Shown here: positions 33,629 through 45,545 of the stretch, in pieces | Position numbering within the stretch: the first letter of the stretch is position 1 | Layout of the letters: the number at the start of each line of letters is the position of its first letter | NCBI GenBank assembly: GCA_036346225.1 | Contig: JARFIW010000003.1 | Span: 3,404,501 to 3,468,500, forward strand | Length of the DNA: 64,000 nt | Source of the DNA: Platerodrilus igneus | Taxonomy: Eukaryota; Arthropoda; Insecta; Coleoptera; Lycidae | Reading direction: 5' to 3' | Notes under the pieces: generated by a model | Told to the model about the DNA's origin: nothing | Seen by the model: only the letters and a program-made list of their open reading frames with translations | Databases searched by the model: none | Made by a program: the position numbers and the translations under genes

Positions 33629-36600
33629 CTATTTCACTATGCCCCATGCATACGTTAAGGTCGTGTTAGGGATGACGAAACGCTTATCATCTGCGCCCGA
33701 TAAACTAACCTTGCTAAGTAACAGCGTAAACAAATCATGTTTTTAGCTCCTAATAGTTCGCATCGAATGCACGAAGGCTCGGAAGTTACTGTTATGTGCT
33801 ACGTCCTTAAAACTATCAACACTTATACCCTGCACAACACTACGCTTAACCCCTTTAATCTTTTTATTACATCCCTTTCGCTAACTATACAGTAACTCTT
33901 GGCGCAGTACCCACAAACTCAAAACTATCTCACCACCAAACTCATCCTTGAACTTTCCGGGCACTTTCTTGTTTACAAGTGGGATCTTATATTTATTGTC
34001 TGGGTGGTAGTCACTAGTGTCGAATAGGTCCAGGCAGGCATGAATATCACTGTACAAGACTTCTGTTTCGACACTATACACGAGCGAATCGGTATCTGTA
34101 TACAAAAGCGAAAGCTTAGACCCATACAGAGGCAACAGTTTTTCATAGTGAAAGTCATAAATCAAGGTTTTTGATAGGTCTAAAATCGAAAAGCCTGCAT
34201 ATATAGGTTTATTATAGGTGACTTTAACGCGGTCCATCTGTATGAGTGCTAAATTTTCGCCTAGTACCAGATTACAATTAAAGTTCGGACGGGTAATCAG
34301 GGTACTCGCACACAAGGTCTTCCGGTTACTCTCCCACCGAGTCACAAGCTTCACGTCGACGCGCTTGTCTATATTTTCCATGGTTTTACCAAAGATGGCA
34401 TTGTTCATGAGTTTGAAAAAGTCCTTCTCAAAAGCGTTAGTGGCACGAGTGCGAAGGTCCGTGTTCAACTCGATATAAGGCTTCAACCATGGAGACTGGT
34501 CGAACTCGAGAACCCGATGGATGGAGGTCAACACTAATCCATTCCGCACACACTGCTGTAGATTCCTGTAGTGGATAATGTAGCGGTGTTTGTCTTCTAA
34601 GGTGGCGAGGAGCTTCGGAGCCTTAGATGTGATATAAGGCGACGTCTTCATTTCCGGGCAGAACGGCAGGTCGTTGTGGAGATCATGTAAATGTGAAGGG
34701 TACTCCAAGTCGACCTCCAGAATGAATCCTTTCGCAGAGTCCTTGGGAACATTTAAGATGGTGGCCTGGAGTTCGGCTATATCGGTAGAGGGCAACCATC
34801 GAAATCCTCTAAGAGGAGAGCCTGGCTCATGGCCCAGCCATACAAGTTATTGGCATCGTAGTATGCCAAATACTTAGACGGAGCCGCAGGATCGTACTCT
34901 TCCATGTACTTGTTGTTGGCAGCAGCGTAACGCCACTACACTGAGTCAGACCCCTCTGATCCCAGACTTTATAAAATGGTACATGTCAATATCCGTGAGG
35001 AGCTCCAGTTTCACGCCGGTGTATTTTAACATAGCGTCCCAGGTTAATGAGGGCGCTGTCACATACTGGCACGGATCAAGGTCATAAGTCGACATGCACA
35101 CCCGGCGAAAGTTCTCAAAGACGTCTGCTAACAACAGTACATCTGTCTTCAAATAGAGGTCGCTATATTCTCCGAGCGTGTTAAGACCAAAGTCGCGCCA
35201 TACCTTTTGGGCCCTCTCGTATTCGTCGGTGGTAATGGATGTAGAGGCGAGATCATTGTAGAAGGCAGCCTGTGGTGGAGAGCTGTTTCCTCCAATACTT
35301 CCATACTTTGTATGTAAGTGTATGGAAACACGCCTTTCTTGGTAACCAGTCGGAACCTGGAGTCCTCGGGAAGTGATGTCTGACCTCTACAAACTGGTCC
35401 TGGGTCAAATTCTTCGCCAGTGTATCCAACCCGGACGCCATAAATCGGAGAGAGTCGATAAACCGAAGTTGGACACAAGACTTGTCGGCAGTCTTTTCTT
35501 GTTTGTCTAAGACCACTTCTGTATCGGATAGTCGTACAGTTTTCGAAAACGAGATGAACCGCTCTTTATTGTTCGGTATAACGTTAATCTTTTCGTTATC
35601 ATACCCCAGTTCTTTTATGATGAAATGAGCATCATATCCACTAAGGTTGTGAAACACCACTGGGATAAACTGCGGAACCCGATAGAGGATGTTACATTTG
35701 GAGTGTACAGGAAAGCGGTACGCACCATTCATGTGGTTGTGATCCCGCACACGGTCTGTTCCAAGCGGTTTCTTGCATATTCCACAGTCATCGATAGTGT
35801 GGAACAAAAGTTCATTCTGGGCATCCAAAGGAATCATGGGCACATTCGTCGTCAAGATCTTACCCAGACGTCTAGCTTCCTCTCTAAGTTTGATAACAAA
35901 TTTACGTGCTGCGTCTGGACCCCGGTAGATCTCAAATTTATTGAGGGAGTTGTCATAGCAGCATTTAATGTAATATGCCCAGCTATAAGGGGTATGCAGC
36001 TGGAGCGGTGTTGTAGATGACATGGAGGGGTCGGGCTTTGCAAAACTGTACGGCTGTAGGAGCGATTCAAAGTCAGCATAAATAACGAATGGGACCAGCA
36101 TTTGTTTTTGGATGCTCGAAAATTCCAAAACGTTGTTGAAGACGGTGGGCATTTGGGTTACAACATGGTTACAGTCCGCTCAGTATGCCTGATCAAGGCA
36201 GTCTCAGTCGGAAAAAGATTAAACATCCATCGCAGATCCATTTATGTAAACGTTTTTTTGATAACTGTTTACCGACCAGACGTCCCAAATCCTTGATCCA
36301 ACAAAAATGACTTTTTTCTTCATCCTGGATGTAGAGCAAGTTAACGTGCCGGGCTCTCCTGCGTTTAGTAAAATGTAGAGGACCAACAATAGACCTTCCT
36401 TCCACTCCGAATACATTGATACTCAGATCGTTCAAAGCCTCGAACTTGGCAATCTTGTCAAAGGCCATAGGGAACTCTATACCACCCATATTTAAGCAGC
36501 TCGAGTAATGGGGGTACTTGCTAAGACGTTGGGAGTTATACTTGGCAGGATATAACGCTGCTACAATGGAGTATGCAAAACAGGCTGCGTCTCGGTTTTT

Positions 36601-37484
36601 AACATTCACCACCGCTTTTTTAGCTTTTATCCAGCGTGGAAGGTCAATGTAAGAAGATCCCTAAGTGGTTGGTATTTGTTGATGTTTAGTTCTAAATGCA
36701 GGACACGTTGTAAGGCCCAACCGGACTGGTGATGTTCAAATTCTTGGGATTTATCGAGCATCTCCCGAGAAAACGCCGTATACACTTTGTTCAAGTCGCT
36801 CGATCGGGTTATAATTTGATTCTTGGTATTGAAAGATTTAGTTGCTTCGGTATCACCCAAGTCCATCTTTGTGTACATACCAAACACTTCCACATTACAT
36901 TTAAGGGTCGTGTGGACCTCCAAGGTGTCCTGGATCAACTTTACAAAATGCCGCTTTTGTTCAAGTAAAAAGTCTCCAATGTCTCTACAACCAGACATAT
37001 TATTGATGCGGTAAGTTGCGATCCGGGAGCGGAAGGCTGACGATAACAGCTGTATCGCTTCTTGTTCGGGGTCTCCGGATTTGGTCTTATGCGCGGCACT
37101 GCGTAAATGTCCAGGAACTGGCGTGAAGGAACGTCCATATTGCAATCCTTGCAATATCGTATGTCCTGTCGCTGGCGTTTTGGGGCAGGTGCAGCACGTG
37201 GTGGTGATGCTCCACGTTTGGCTGACATCGATGTAGAAGAAATAGTATTTCCGTGGAGAGCGTGCTGATGCCGGGTTAAATTAGCTCGACGCCCAAACCC
37301 CATATCACAAATGTCGCACACAAATAATACTGGTGCTGATAATCCAGTCGGTGGAGCTGAGGCTGTAACCTGACGTGGTGGTGGTCTAATGATATTATGA
37401 ACCTCCTTTTGTGTCGGTTAAGGTTGCTCTGGATCGAGAAGTTTTCTGGCACACATCGCAGACGAATACTTTGACGGATTCCAT
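33629..37484 (-). pseudogene. polB: Polinton protein-primed DNA polymerase B, frameshifted
   Basis: Spans from ATG at 37484 to TAG at 33629, about 1,280 codons, the usual size. N-terminus has zinc-finger-like FVCDVCQKTSRS and CDICDMGFGRRANLTRHQHA. Then the family's conserved leader (SFNTKNQIITRSSDL, YKYPHY-like KYPHYSSCLNMGGIEFPM). Exonuclease motif I is YADFES (36064-36080). An HNH/endoVII-like insert reads CGICKKPL and RVRDHNHMNGAYRFPVHSKC. Exo II is HNLSGYDAHFIIKEL and Exo III KTDVLLLADVFENFR. Palm motif A is [12 protein letters not shown] (near 34830-34860), motif B KLMNNAIFGKTMEN and motif C YTDTDSLVY (34080-34103). C-terminal DDKRFVIPN and AWGIVK precede the stop. At least six frame changes break it (for example near 37160, 36620, 36170, 35250, 34940 and 33885). 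Catalytic residues are all present, so decay is recent or part of it is sequencing error. Confidence 0.9.
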
Positions 37485-37489
37485 TGTAA

Positions 37490-38216
37490 TCTGCACAATA
37501 AAACTATGTTTATTACTCAGTTTAAAACACGTAAATTGCAATGTTTTACAGGTGTAAAAGAAACACTACTGAGGAAAATGGGCTGAGACTTCTTATAAAT
37601 AGCAAGATGATCGTAAACAGGCAAATTAAAGTGCGTGCTCACAGGCAGTCAATATAACTTCGGTCCAGGATTTGTTTGTTACTCAGTTTAAAACACGTAA
37701 ACCACGAGGTTTTGCGATCGTAGAAGAAATACAACTGAGGAAAATGGGATGAGACCCCTTATATTTATAGCCAGATGATCGTAAACAGGTGAATTACTGC
37801 GCATGCTCACAGGCATCCAATATAACATCGCCTTAGGATTCCTTTGAAATTTGTATAATAAAATGATGTTTATTTATAGTTTAAAACACGTAAATTATGA
37901 GGTTTTGTAGTCGTAGAAGAAACACTATTGAGGAAAATTGGTTGAGACTCCTTATAAATAGCCAGATGATTGTAAGAAGGTAAATTAAAGCGCATGCTCA
38001 CAGGCAACCGATATAACTTCGGCCCAGGATTCCTATGTGATCTGCACAATAAAACGATGTTTATTACTCAGCTTAATAAACGCAGACAAATGTTTTCGCA
38101 TTCGCGGAAAAGGAAAATGGGCTGAGGCCTCTTATAAATAGCCAGATGATCGGAAATAGGTAAATTAGAAAGAATGCGCACAGATCGCTAATAAAACGTC
38201 GCCCCAGTGGAGATGC
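37490..38216 (-). promoter_or_regulatory. Four tandem ~182-bp promoter-like repeats upstream of polB
   Basis: Four units (starting about 37490, 37672, 37853 and 38035). Each carries a palindromic CTATTTATAAG TATA-like box followed on the minus strand by TCATCC-like and GTTTTAAAC..AGTAATAAACAT blocks and, in the first unit, the GTGCAGATTACA leader that joins the polymerase ATG at 37484. TATA-like boxes are at 37594-37601, ~37760, 37953-37960 and 38133-38140. The first box is about 113 bases from the start codon. The promoter role is inference from position and the repeated TATA. Confidence 0.55.
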
Positions 38217-38355
38217 TCCTAAAGGAATGGAGCACAGTTACGTCTGGGGAACTTGCGATACAACTAAAAACAGAAAAATTAGCATTATATGAATAATAAA
38301 TAGTCATTGCTATGTTTTCGGACCTTATTCGATATAGAACCATGGCGCCAACCGC

Positions 38356-39480
38356 AAACGACAGCATTGTTGCATTCTATAATTTATAATGAATACGACC
38401 GTGGGCTACTTCAGTTTTATTCTAGTATTTTTAATAGCTTGTAAATTTCGATATTGATATTGGAATTGATGTGTAAATATAATATAATATAAGAATTAAA
38501 ATTAAAACCAGTAGTTTACATGGAAACTGGGCATGTCATCAACCAGTTCAAAAAATATATTTTATAGGTATTTCAGTTATTAATGACATTGCACCAAATT
38601 CATTCCTATAATATATCATGATGCTAACCATCATGATCCTATTACGTAATACTAAAACTAGTGCTAGCGGCGACTTAAGTTGCTGCTACAGTTTAGAAAC
38701 CTATAAAACTTAATTCATATACAAATTTTCAAGCCACTGAATAAATAAGATGTAAATAAAATAGCCGAGCGCCTGCCTATTTGCAATATTTATTAAAACG
38801 TGTATGCCAAGGTCATATTAATATACACGTCTGGCGAATATTAAACACATAATTAAGCTAAAATGAATCTTTTAAAATAAGCATCGTCATCATCTGAAAC
38901 AATGTTTTGTTAAAATCCGAGTATTTTACGTTAATGTATCAGCATATGTCATAAGGAAATGCTCGAGTGTAGACACCGGGTATTTATTTATAAGTAAAAT
39001 ATTTAATCATTACTATTATTGTGCTATTCATTAGCAGAAATCTGCACAAATCTGCATAAATATTACATCCAATGCTCGATTTGATTGCATAGAATTAACC
39101 TTGTACCTGTTTTTGTTTGAGGTCTGAAAGCATATAATTAAAATATTGTATCATCCGTTTTAAATAATTCAGGTATGTAAAATTTTTTAAAAATTCAATA
39201 TTCGGATAATTTAAAGAACGAAATAATGCTTTAGATAATTAAATGGAGTATTTTCATTATACAATACAATAATAATTATTACAATAGGTAAACCTATTTT
39301 GACTATTAAAAACAATGTCGATGTGTGAGCTCAAACGTTTAGTTACTTGATAAAAACTTCTCGGGGCATGATTCGAGCGATCAACGACCTACTTAAACGT
39401 GTTTATGCCTGCATGAATGTGCGTGACGTCATAAATATCATTGCTCATAAATATTTCTAGGATTAGTTCGCTGTAAATTG
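38356..39480 (+). repeat. Outer left arm of nested complex
   Basis: Inverted relative to 44404-45545, with an 8-base insertion near 38370 and scattered changes. Confidence 0.75.
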
Positions 39481-40890
39481 CAGAAATGACTGCATTCCAT
39501 ACGATACGATGATACACTGTCTATAATTAACCGCAAAATACTAATTATAAAATGAGCTATATATTAAAACAGAGAAAATTACTTTTACCTGACGTTGAGA
39601 TAATCAAAGCGGTTGATAATTAATCAATTTATAAAACTGAATACCCTTCAAATCGACCGATTTACATATATTTTAAATTCAGGCAATTAATTGTTTTATG
39701 ATGTAACTATGTTGTCTTGACTCATCTAAATTCTACATCACGTCTGTGCGAATCTCAGTAAAATTAAAGGTCATCATAGCTTTTATTAGAACTCGAATAT
39801 TTCAGTGGATCCTACAATATTAACAAAAAATTACTAAAAATCTATTAGAAACCATAAATTATCCCGAAACTAAGCCGAATTTACGCTAAATTAAAATTAA
39901 ATATGTAATTCATATATGCAACATTAAAAGCTCGTCAAAACGTGTCAACGATTATATATAATATACACGTCTATCTAAAAAGCAAATACTATACATATAA
40001 TTAAGCTAAAATGTGTCTTTTAACACCGTAAAACTTGCAGATTAATCTGAAAAATATGCTGTTAAATATGTATACAAAGGTTTAATACTCACCTTCAACC
40101 ACTTCTCAAAACTGCATTGATAGTAAACAGGAACCAGGAAAAAAAAAAACTGGTCCGAGCGCACTTTACGTTATTATATTAGCATATCTCGTAACAATAT
40201 GCACCAGGAGTAAACACCTGAGGTCCATCTATATTCATACTACACCAACTATACCTATGTGCTATTCTTTAACAGAAATCTGCGTTAACAGATCGAGACA
40301 AACGAAAAGAATGACACATAGGTATAGTTTGTGCGGTATGAATATAGATGGACCTCAGGTGTTTACTCCTGGTGCATATTGTTACGAGATATGCTAATAT
40401 AATAATGTAAAGTGCGCTCGACATTTTTTCCGGTTTTACTGTCCGTTAATCATAGCAGTTAGGTGAGTGACATATTTAATTTAATTATACGGAAATTCGC
40501 ATAATTTTCGATATATAATTTATGGTTTCTAATAGATTTTAGTAATTTTTGTTAATATTTTAGAATCCACTGAAATATTCGAGTTCTAATAAAAGCTATG
40601 ATGACCTTTAATTTTACCGAGATTCGCACAGACGTGCCGAAGAATTTAGATGAGTCAAGACAACATAGTTACATCATAAAACAATTAATTGCCTGAATTT
40701 AAAATATATGTAAATCGGTCGATTTGAAGGGTATTCAGTTTTATAAATTGATTAATTATCAACCGCTTTGATTATCTCAACGTCAGGTAAAAGTAATTTT
40801 CTCTGTTTTAATATATAGCTCATTTTATAATTAGTATTTTGCGGTTAATTATAGACAGATGTATCATCGTATCGTATGGAATGCGGCCAT
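39480..40890. repeat. Inner palindrome of nested complex
   Basis: The left half 39480-40262 mirrors 40315-40890. The central stem (CACCAGGAGTAAACACCTGA with its complement at 40345-40375) is nearly perfect around a loop at about 40263-40314. Confidence 0.8.
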
Positions 40891-42149
40891 TTTTGTGATT
40901 TGCATAAAGCAAAACGACACATAAATAGTACAGTACAATAAATAATTTGCATAAGAAATCGATTTTATGAATAAACTATATTACAAAACCTGTATATCAG
41001 CCTACCTATTCGAAACCGCGTTATTAGAGAAACAATATATTTCCTGAATTAATTGCAATTCAAGAACTGTATTACTCGGTTTATAATCCCGGAATTTAAC
41101 AGTAATGTGATATAAAACGTTAATAATAAATTTTGGATTCAAACTAAACATTCTTATTGCTATCGAATCAGTAATTATTTTATAAAATTAGCTACATATA
41201 TCAAACCAGCACTGATATTTTCGAGTTATATAGACAAATGTATTCTTCTTCCTATAAATCGTGATTAATGGTCATTTCTACAATTAATAGAGAACGATAC
41301 CTAGAAATATTTATGAGCTATGATATTTATGACGTCACGCATATTCATGCAAGCATAAACACGTTTAAGTAGGTCGTTGATCGCTCGAATCATGCCCCGA
41401 GAATTTTTATCTCTAACGGGTCGATAATTATTTTTGAAAATTCATAAATCGAATCAATGTATAGATTTTACGCTCTTATAATTGTTATACAAATTTCATG
41501 CTTGGACTTAAATTACAGCTTAATGTTTAAAGAACATCACACAAAAACCCGTTTTTAATATAATAAAATTTAAGGAAGCGCTATAAAGTTTACATATTGT
41601 TGAAATACAAATATTGTGCTATGATAACTAACAATCCTACTTGTTTAACTTTATTAGTGTTTAGGCTTAAAAATAGGGCAAAATTCGAGTAACCAGACGG
41701 TATATAGTATATTGTGTCACAAGGACAAAAAGTGCTCATTAGCAGCCCGCAGCTATTAGATGCCTGAGCGAGCGAAGCGAACGAGGGCAGCTGATAACTA
41801 AGGACTACTAATGCATTTTTGTCTGTGTGATACACAACTGTTTTCGTCTAACATTAAAGAAAAATAGAAAAACCATAAAATAAAGAAGGTTAATAACATT
41901 TGACGTATTTATTTATTATAGTAATTGATATTAATTATCCCTTGACCATTATTATGGATAGTGATACCAGAATTTGTAGGCACTTGGTAAGTATTTGAGA
42001 TGCTGGTAGCATGATGACATTTTTTACGATAACGTTGACGGTCTATCTACATTAATTGGTATTTCATTTATTTGGTTTAAGAGCAATTAACATGTGAATT
42101 GTATTATTTGTGCTGGTACTAGACAGTTGATGTTCTTGGTTTGTTAGAA

Positions 42150-43109
42150 TTTTGAGAAATTTTAATCTTATTTGATAACCAATCACCTATATATCCTTAA
42201 GCAATTGCAGAAGAACACCATCCTCCAGGTATCTTAAGTGTTATTAAATTACTTCCAGCATTAGCTAATAGAGTTGCAGAACTACGGCGGAAGCATTGGC
42301 CTGTGTATGTACTAGGTTCAACCAATTTCAAAAGGTGGCTATTTTGCTTGGAATTTTGCTAAATACATTTTCCCGATCGGCTGTATTGTACATTTATTAT
42401 TTTGTAATAAATGAATAGGGAATTATGAGTAATGTGGGAGGTATAATAGAAACATATTTGTTGTATATTGTAAGTAGATTCAGTACATCAACTGTAGTGT
42501 TTGTGACTGTAAATGTTCTTGTAATATTATTTTGGTTTGTGGAACTGTAACAATCAATACGTGTCCACTAATATCTATGTGGTCAAGTTTCATATTCGTC
42601 AACTCATTTCGGCGGCAAGCTCCGTATACTCCCATAATAAGAGAAACTTGCAATGTAAAGTTAATCTAAAATTTACAATAATTTTATTTGTATACCTTTA
42701 TCATTAGATATTCCTAATCATCTGCCGCCTTAAAAATTGAATACATTTATTGTACTTGAATCAAAATTTTAGATTTTTGGGAAGGTAGTTTACAGAATGC
42801 TTTATGATGATCATCAAAATTAATATTTTCTTTGACTTTAAAAGTGCTTTTAGCATTGAAAATTTAGCCCATCGAGTAGTAGCATTTACACGTTTCGATC
42901 TTTCTGATAAATACGCAATTAAAACATTCTCTGTTACATTTTAGCTTTTTATTTTTTTTTTCTATTTATTAAATAATTCATAGTATTTTTGTACCGTTCT
43001 CTAGACTTTTAGGTAAAAGATTTAAAGAAGCATTGCTCACTTCTTCTTGCAACACCGGTGGAGTACTTGTAATTCCTTCATCATCATCACAGTCTAAATT
43101 ATCATTCAT
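42150..43109 (-). pseudogene. Crypton-like tyrosine recombinase pseudogene
   Basis: On the minus strand, ATG at 43109 opens MNDNLDCDDDEGITSTPPV. Frames then give the N-terminal SAM-like domain (KSRERYKKYYELFNK; NVTENVLIAYLSERSKRV; RWAKFSMLKALLKS). The catalytic part begins at about 42650: GVYGACRRNELTNMKLDHID with the first active-site Arg, VTVPQTK with the beta-hairpin Lys, then about 42310-42200 TYTGQCFRRSSATLLA, PGGW and GYI with the Tyr. The HxxR His is Gln here, and several stops and frameshifts intervene, so it is dead. This is the family of eukaryotic tyrosine recombinases seen in Cryptons and related insect elements, not a Polinton gene. Neighbours are the inverted repeats of the nested complex. 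Confidence 0.8.
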
Positions 43110-43389
43110 CTTCACTAACAGTTATTCAGTTAGAATTACAATTATTCACTACTCATCTATGATTATTTTATATTTTTATTTGAAACTCTTATTAACAATA
43201 CACCGACGCCGAGGTTAAATGATAATTTATTTGAAACGTCAAAGCCGCAATATATGAATCTCAATGATAGTCATAGGTGTCTAGATCGGGAAAAACCTAT
43301 AAAATCATGCTATTATGAGTTTTGCGGCCCTAGAAACGCAAAGATTTACTTTCAGTCAGATTTTTAGGGTAGATATGATTTATTTTCAT

Positions 43390-44200
43390 ATATGCTAGGC
43401 GAAAAACAAATTTTTATAAAATCAAGTTAAATCGGCGCGCTGAAGAAAATATATGTATCGTTGTGATACTAACGATTTAATTTTCTAGTACGGTTTAGTG
43501 TGGTTCCAGATATTGACAAAGACGAACGCGATTTTGTATATGAATTATATATTTAATGCGCTACTTTTAGTAAAATTCTAAATAGTTTTTGAGATAGTTT
43601 TAGGTTTCTAATTAATTTTAATAATTTTGTTAATATCTTAGGATCCATTGAAAATATTTGAACTCTATATAAAAGCAGCGCTGACCTCAATTTTACCGAG
43701 CTTCGCACAGACGTGATGTAGAATTTTGGATGAGTCATGATGTAATCATTTTATAACTTTTGTGGGGTTCGAGACTAATCATAGTCGCCGGGTGATCGTG
43801 AGAGGTTAACACTCCTTCGACTGATATTTTTACTGTAATTAAACATCGTTCTAGGTAAGTCGAACATTTTTGGGCGTGTGTATGCTTGATTGGATATTTA
43901 TATATTTTTTCAGATATGTATAATGATTTCACTTTCTGTAAATTGCAGAAAATAGCCGCAATCTATACGATGGTACATCAGTAGTTTAATTGTCATACAG
44001 AAACACCTTACTTATTTAAATTTACTAGTGTTTGGGCTTAAACAACAGTGTGAAATTCGATGAACCAGATGGCATGAACAAATTTTTATAAAATCTGCAT
44101 TAATCGGTGCTCCGAAAAATATGTGCCGTTGTTATTCAATTTTCTGGTGCGGTTTCATGATACATAATTGTATCGTGGTACCAAAGACGCTCGCGAATGC
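43390..44200 (+). repeat. Direct and mirrored repeat fragments beside the recombinase
   Basis: 43390-43530 and 44080-44200 are direct copies (ACAAATTTTTATAAAATC, AATTTTCT(A/G)GT(A/G)CGGTTT). 43600-43990 resembles 40540-40890. 44000-44090 resembles 41620-41720. This indicates repeated rearrangement of one family. Confidence 0.55.
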
Positions 44201-44403
44201 AGCTCTCCATAAGGCAAATTAGTACGTATTATAAAAATCTTTTCTATTAGTGACTCATTTTAAAAAATCTGTAAATTATATTGGTTATTATGTGTTTGGA
44301 TCTTTAAATTAAAGACCGACATTCTGTGAATACAAAGCAATTTTCATTTTAAAAATAGAACTTAGTAAAGCGCGAGAAGCCTCAAACGTGCATCCGGTTA
44401 ATA

Positions 44404-45545
44404 TATTTTACAGCTAGAAATATTTATAAGCTATGATATTTATGACGTCACGCACATTTCATGCAGGCATAAACAGTTTAAGTAGACCGTTGACCACTCG
44501 AATCATGCCCCCGAAGTTTTTATCAAATAACTAATCGTTTGAGCTCACACATCGACATTGTTTTTAATAGTCAAAATAGGGTTACCTATTGTAATAATTA
44601 TTATTGTATTGTATAATGAAAATACCTCATTTGATTATGTAAAGCATTATTTCGTTCTTTAAATTGCACAAATATTGAATGTTTACAAATTTTACATACG
44701 TGAATTATGTAAAACGGATGATGCAATATTTTAATTAGTTGCTTTCAGACATCAAACAAAAAATAGCATTGGACGTAATATTTATGCAGATTTGTGCAGA
44801 TTTCTGCTAATGAATAGCACAATAATAGTAATGGTTAAGCATTTTGCTCATAGATGGATTCCTGGTGTTTACACTCGGAGCATTTCCTTATGACATATGC
44901 TGATACATTAACGTAAAGTGCTCGGCCTTTCAGTTTACGAATCGAGTTTTGTGAAGTCGCTCTAGGTAAGTAAACTAATTTTGTGGCCAGATTTTAACAG
45001 CACATTGTTTCAGATGATGACGATGCTTATTTTAAAAGACTTATTTTAGCATAATTATGTGTTTAGTATTCGCCAGACGTGTATATTAATATGACCGTTG
45101 CATACACGTTTTAATAAATGTTGCAAATAGGCAGGCGCTCGGCTATTTTATTTACATCTTATTTATTCAGTAGCATGAAAATTTGTATATGAATTAAGTT
45201 TTACAGGTTTATAAACTGTAGCAGCAACTTAAGTCGCCGCTACCACTAGTTTTAGTATTATGTAATAGGATTATGATTGGTTAGCATCATGGCATATTAT
45301 AGGAATGAATTTGGTGCAATGTCTTTAATAACTGAAATACCTATAAAATCTATTTTTTGACCTGGTTGGTGATATGCCCAGTTTCCATGTAAACTACTGG
45401 TTTTAATTTTTAATTCTTATATTATATTATATTTACACATCAATTCCAATATCAATATCAAAATTTACAAACTATTAAAAATACTAGAATAAAACTGAAG
45501 TAGCCCACGGTCGTATTCATTATAAACTATAGAATGCTGTCGTTT
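44404..45545 (-). repeat. Outer right arm of nested complex
   Basis: Inverted copy of 38356-39480. Confidence 0.75.

Larger units (their letters stand above)
38356..45545. mobile_element. Nested 7.2-kb inverted-repeat complex inside the Polinton
   Basis: Outer arms 38356-39480 and 44404-45545 are inverted copies (AAACGACAGCATT ends; shared CTGGGCATRTC, GGCATGATTCGAG, TGACGTCA blocks). Inside, 39480-40262 and 40315-40890 form a second palindrome with a ~50-base loop, and CCTAGAAATATTTATGAGC..TGACGTCACGC recurs at 41293-41410. A tyrosine recombinase pseudogene lies between the last copy and the right arm. It separates polB from the ATPase and has no Polinton genes, so it is a later insertion or insertions. 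Confidence 0.75.

Noticed and set aside
35625..36020. 131-codon plus-strand frame opposite the polymerase
   Set aside because: Shadow of the conserved minus-strand polymerase frame.
42200..42355. Plus-strand 51-codon open stretch (AEEHHPPGILSVIKLL...)
   Set aside because: It is the antisense shadow of the tyrosine recombinase C-terminal region on the minus strand.
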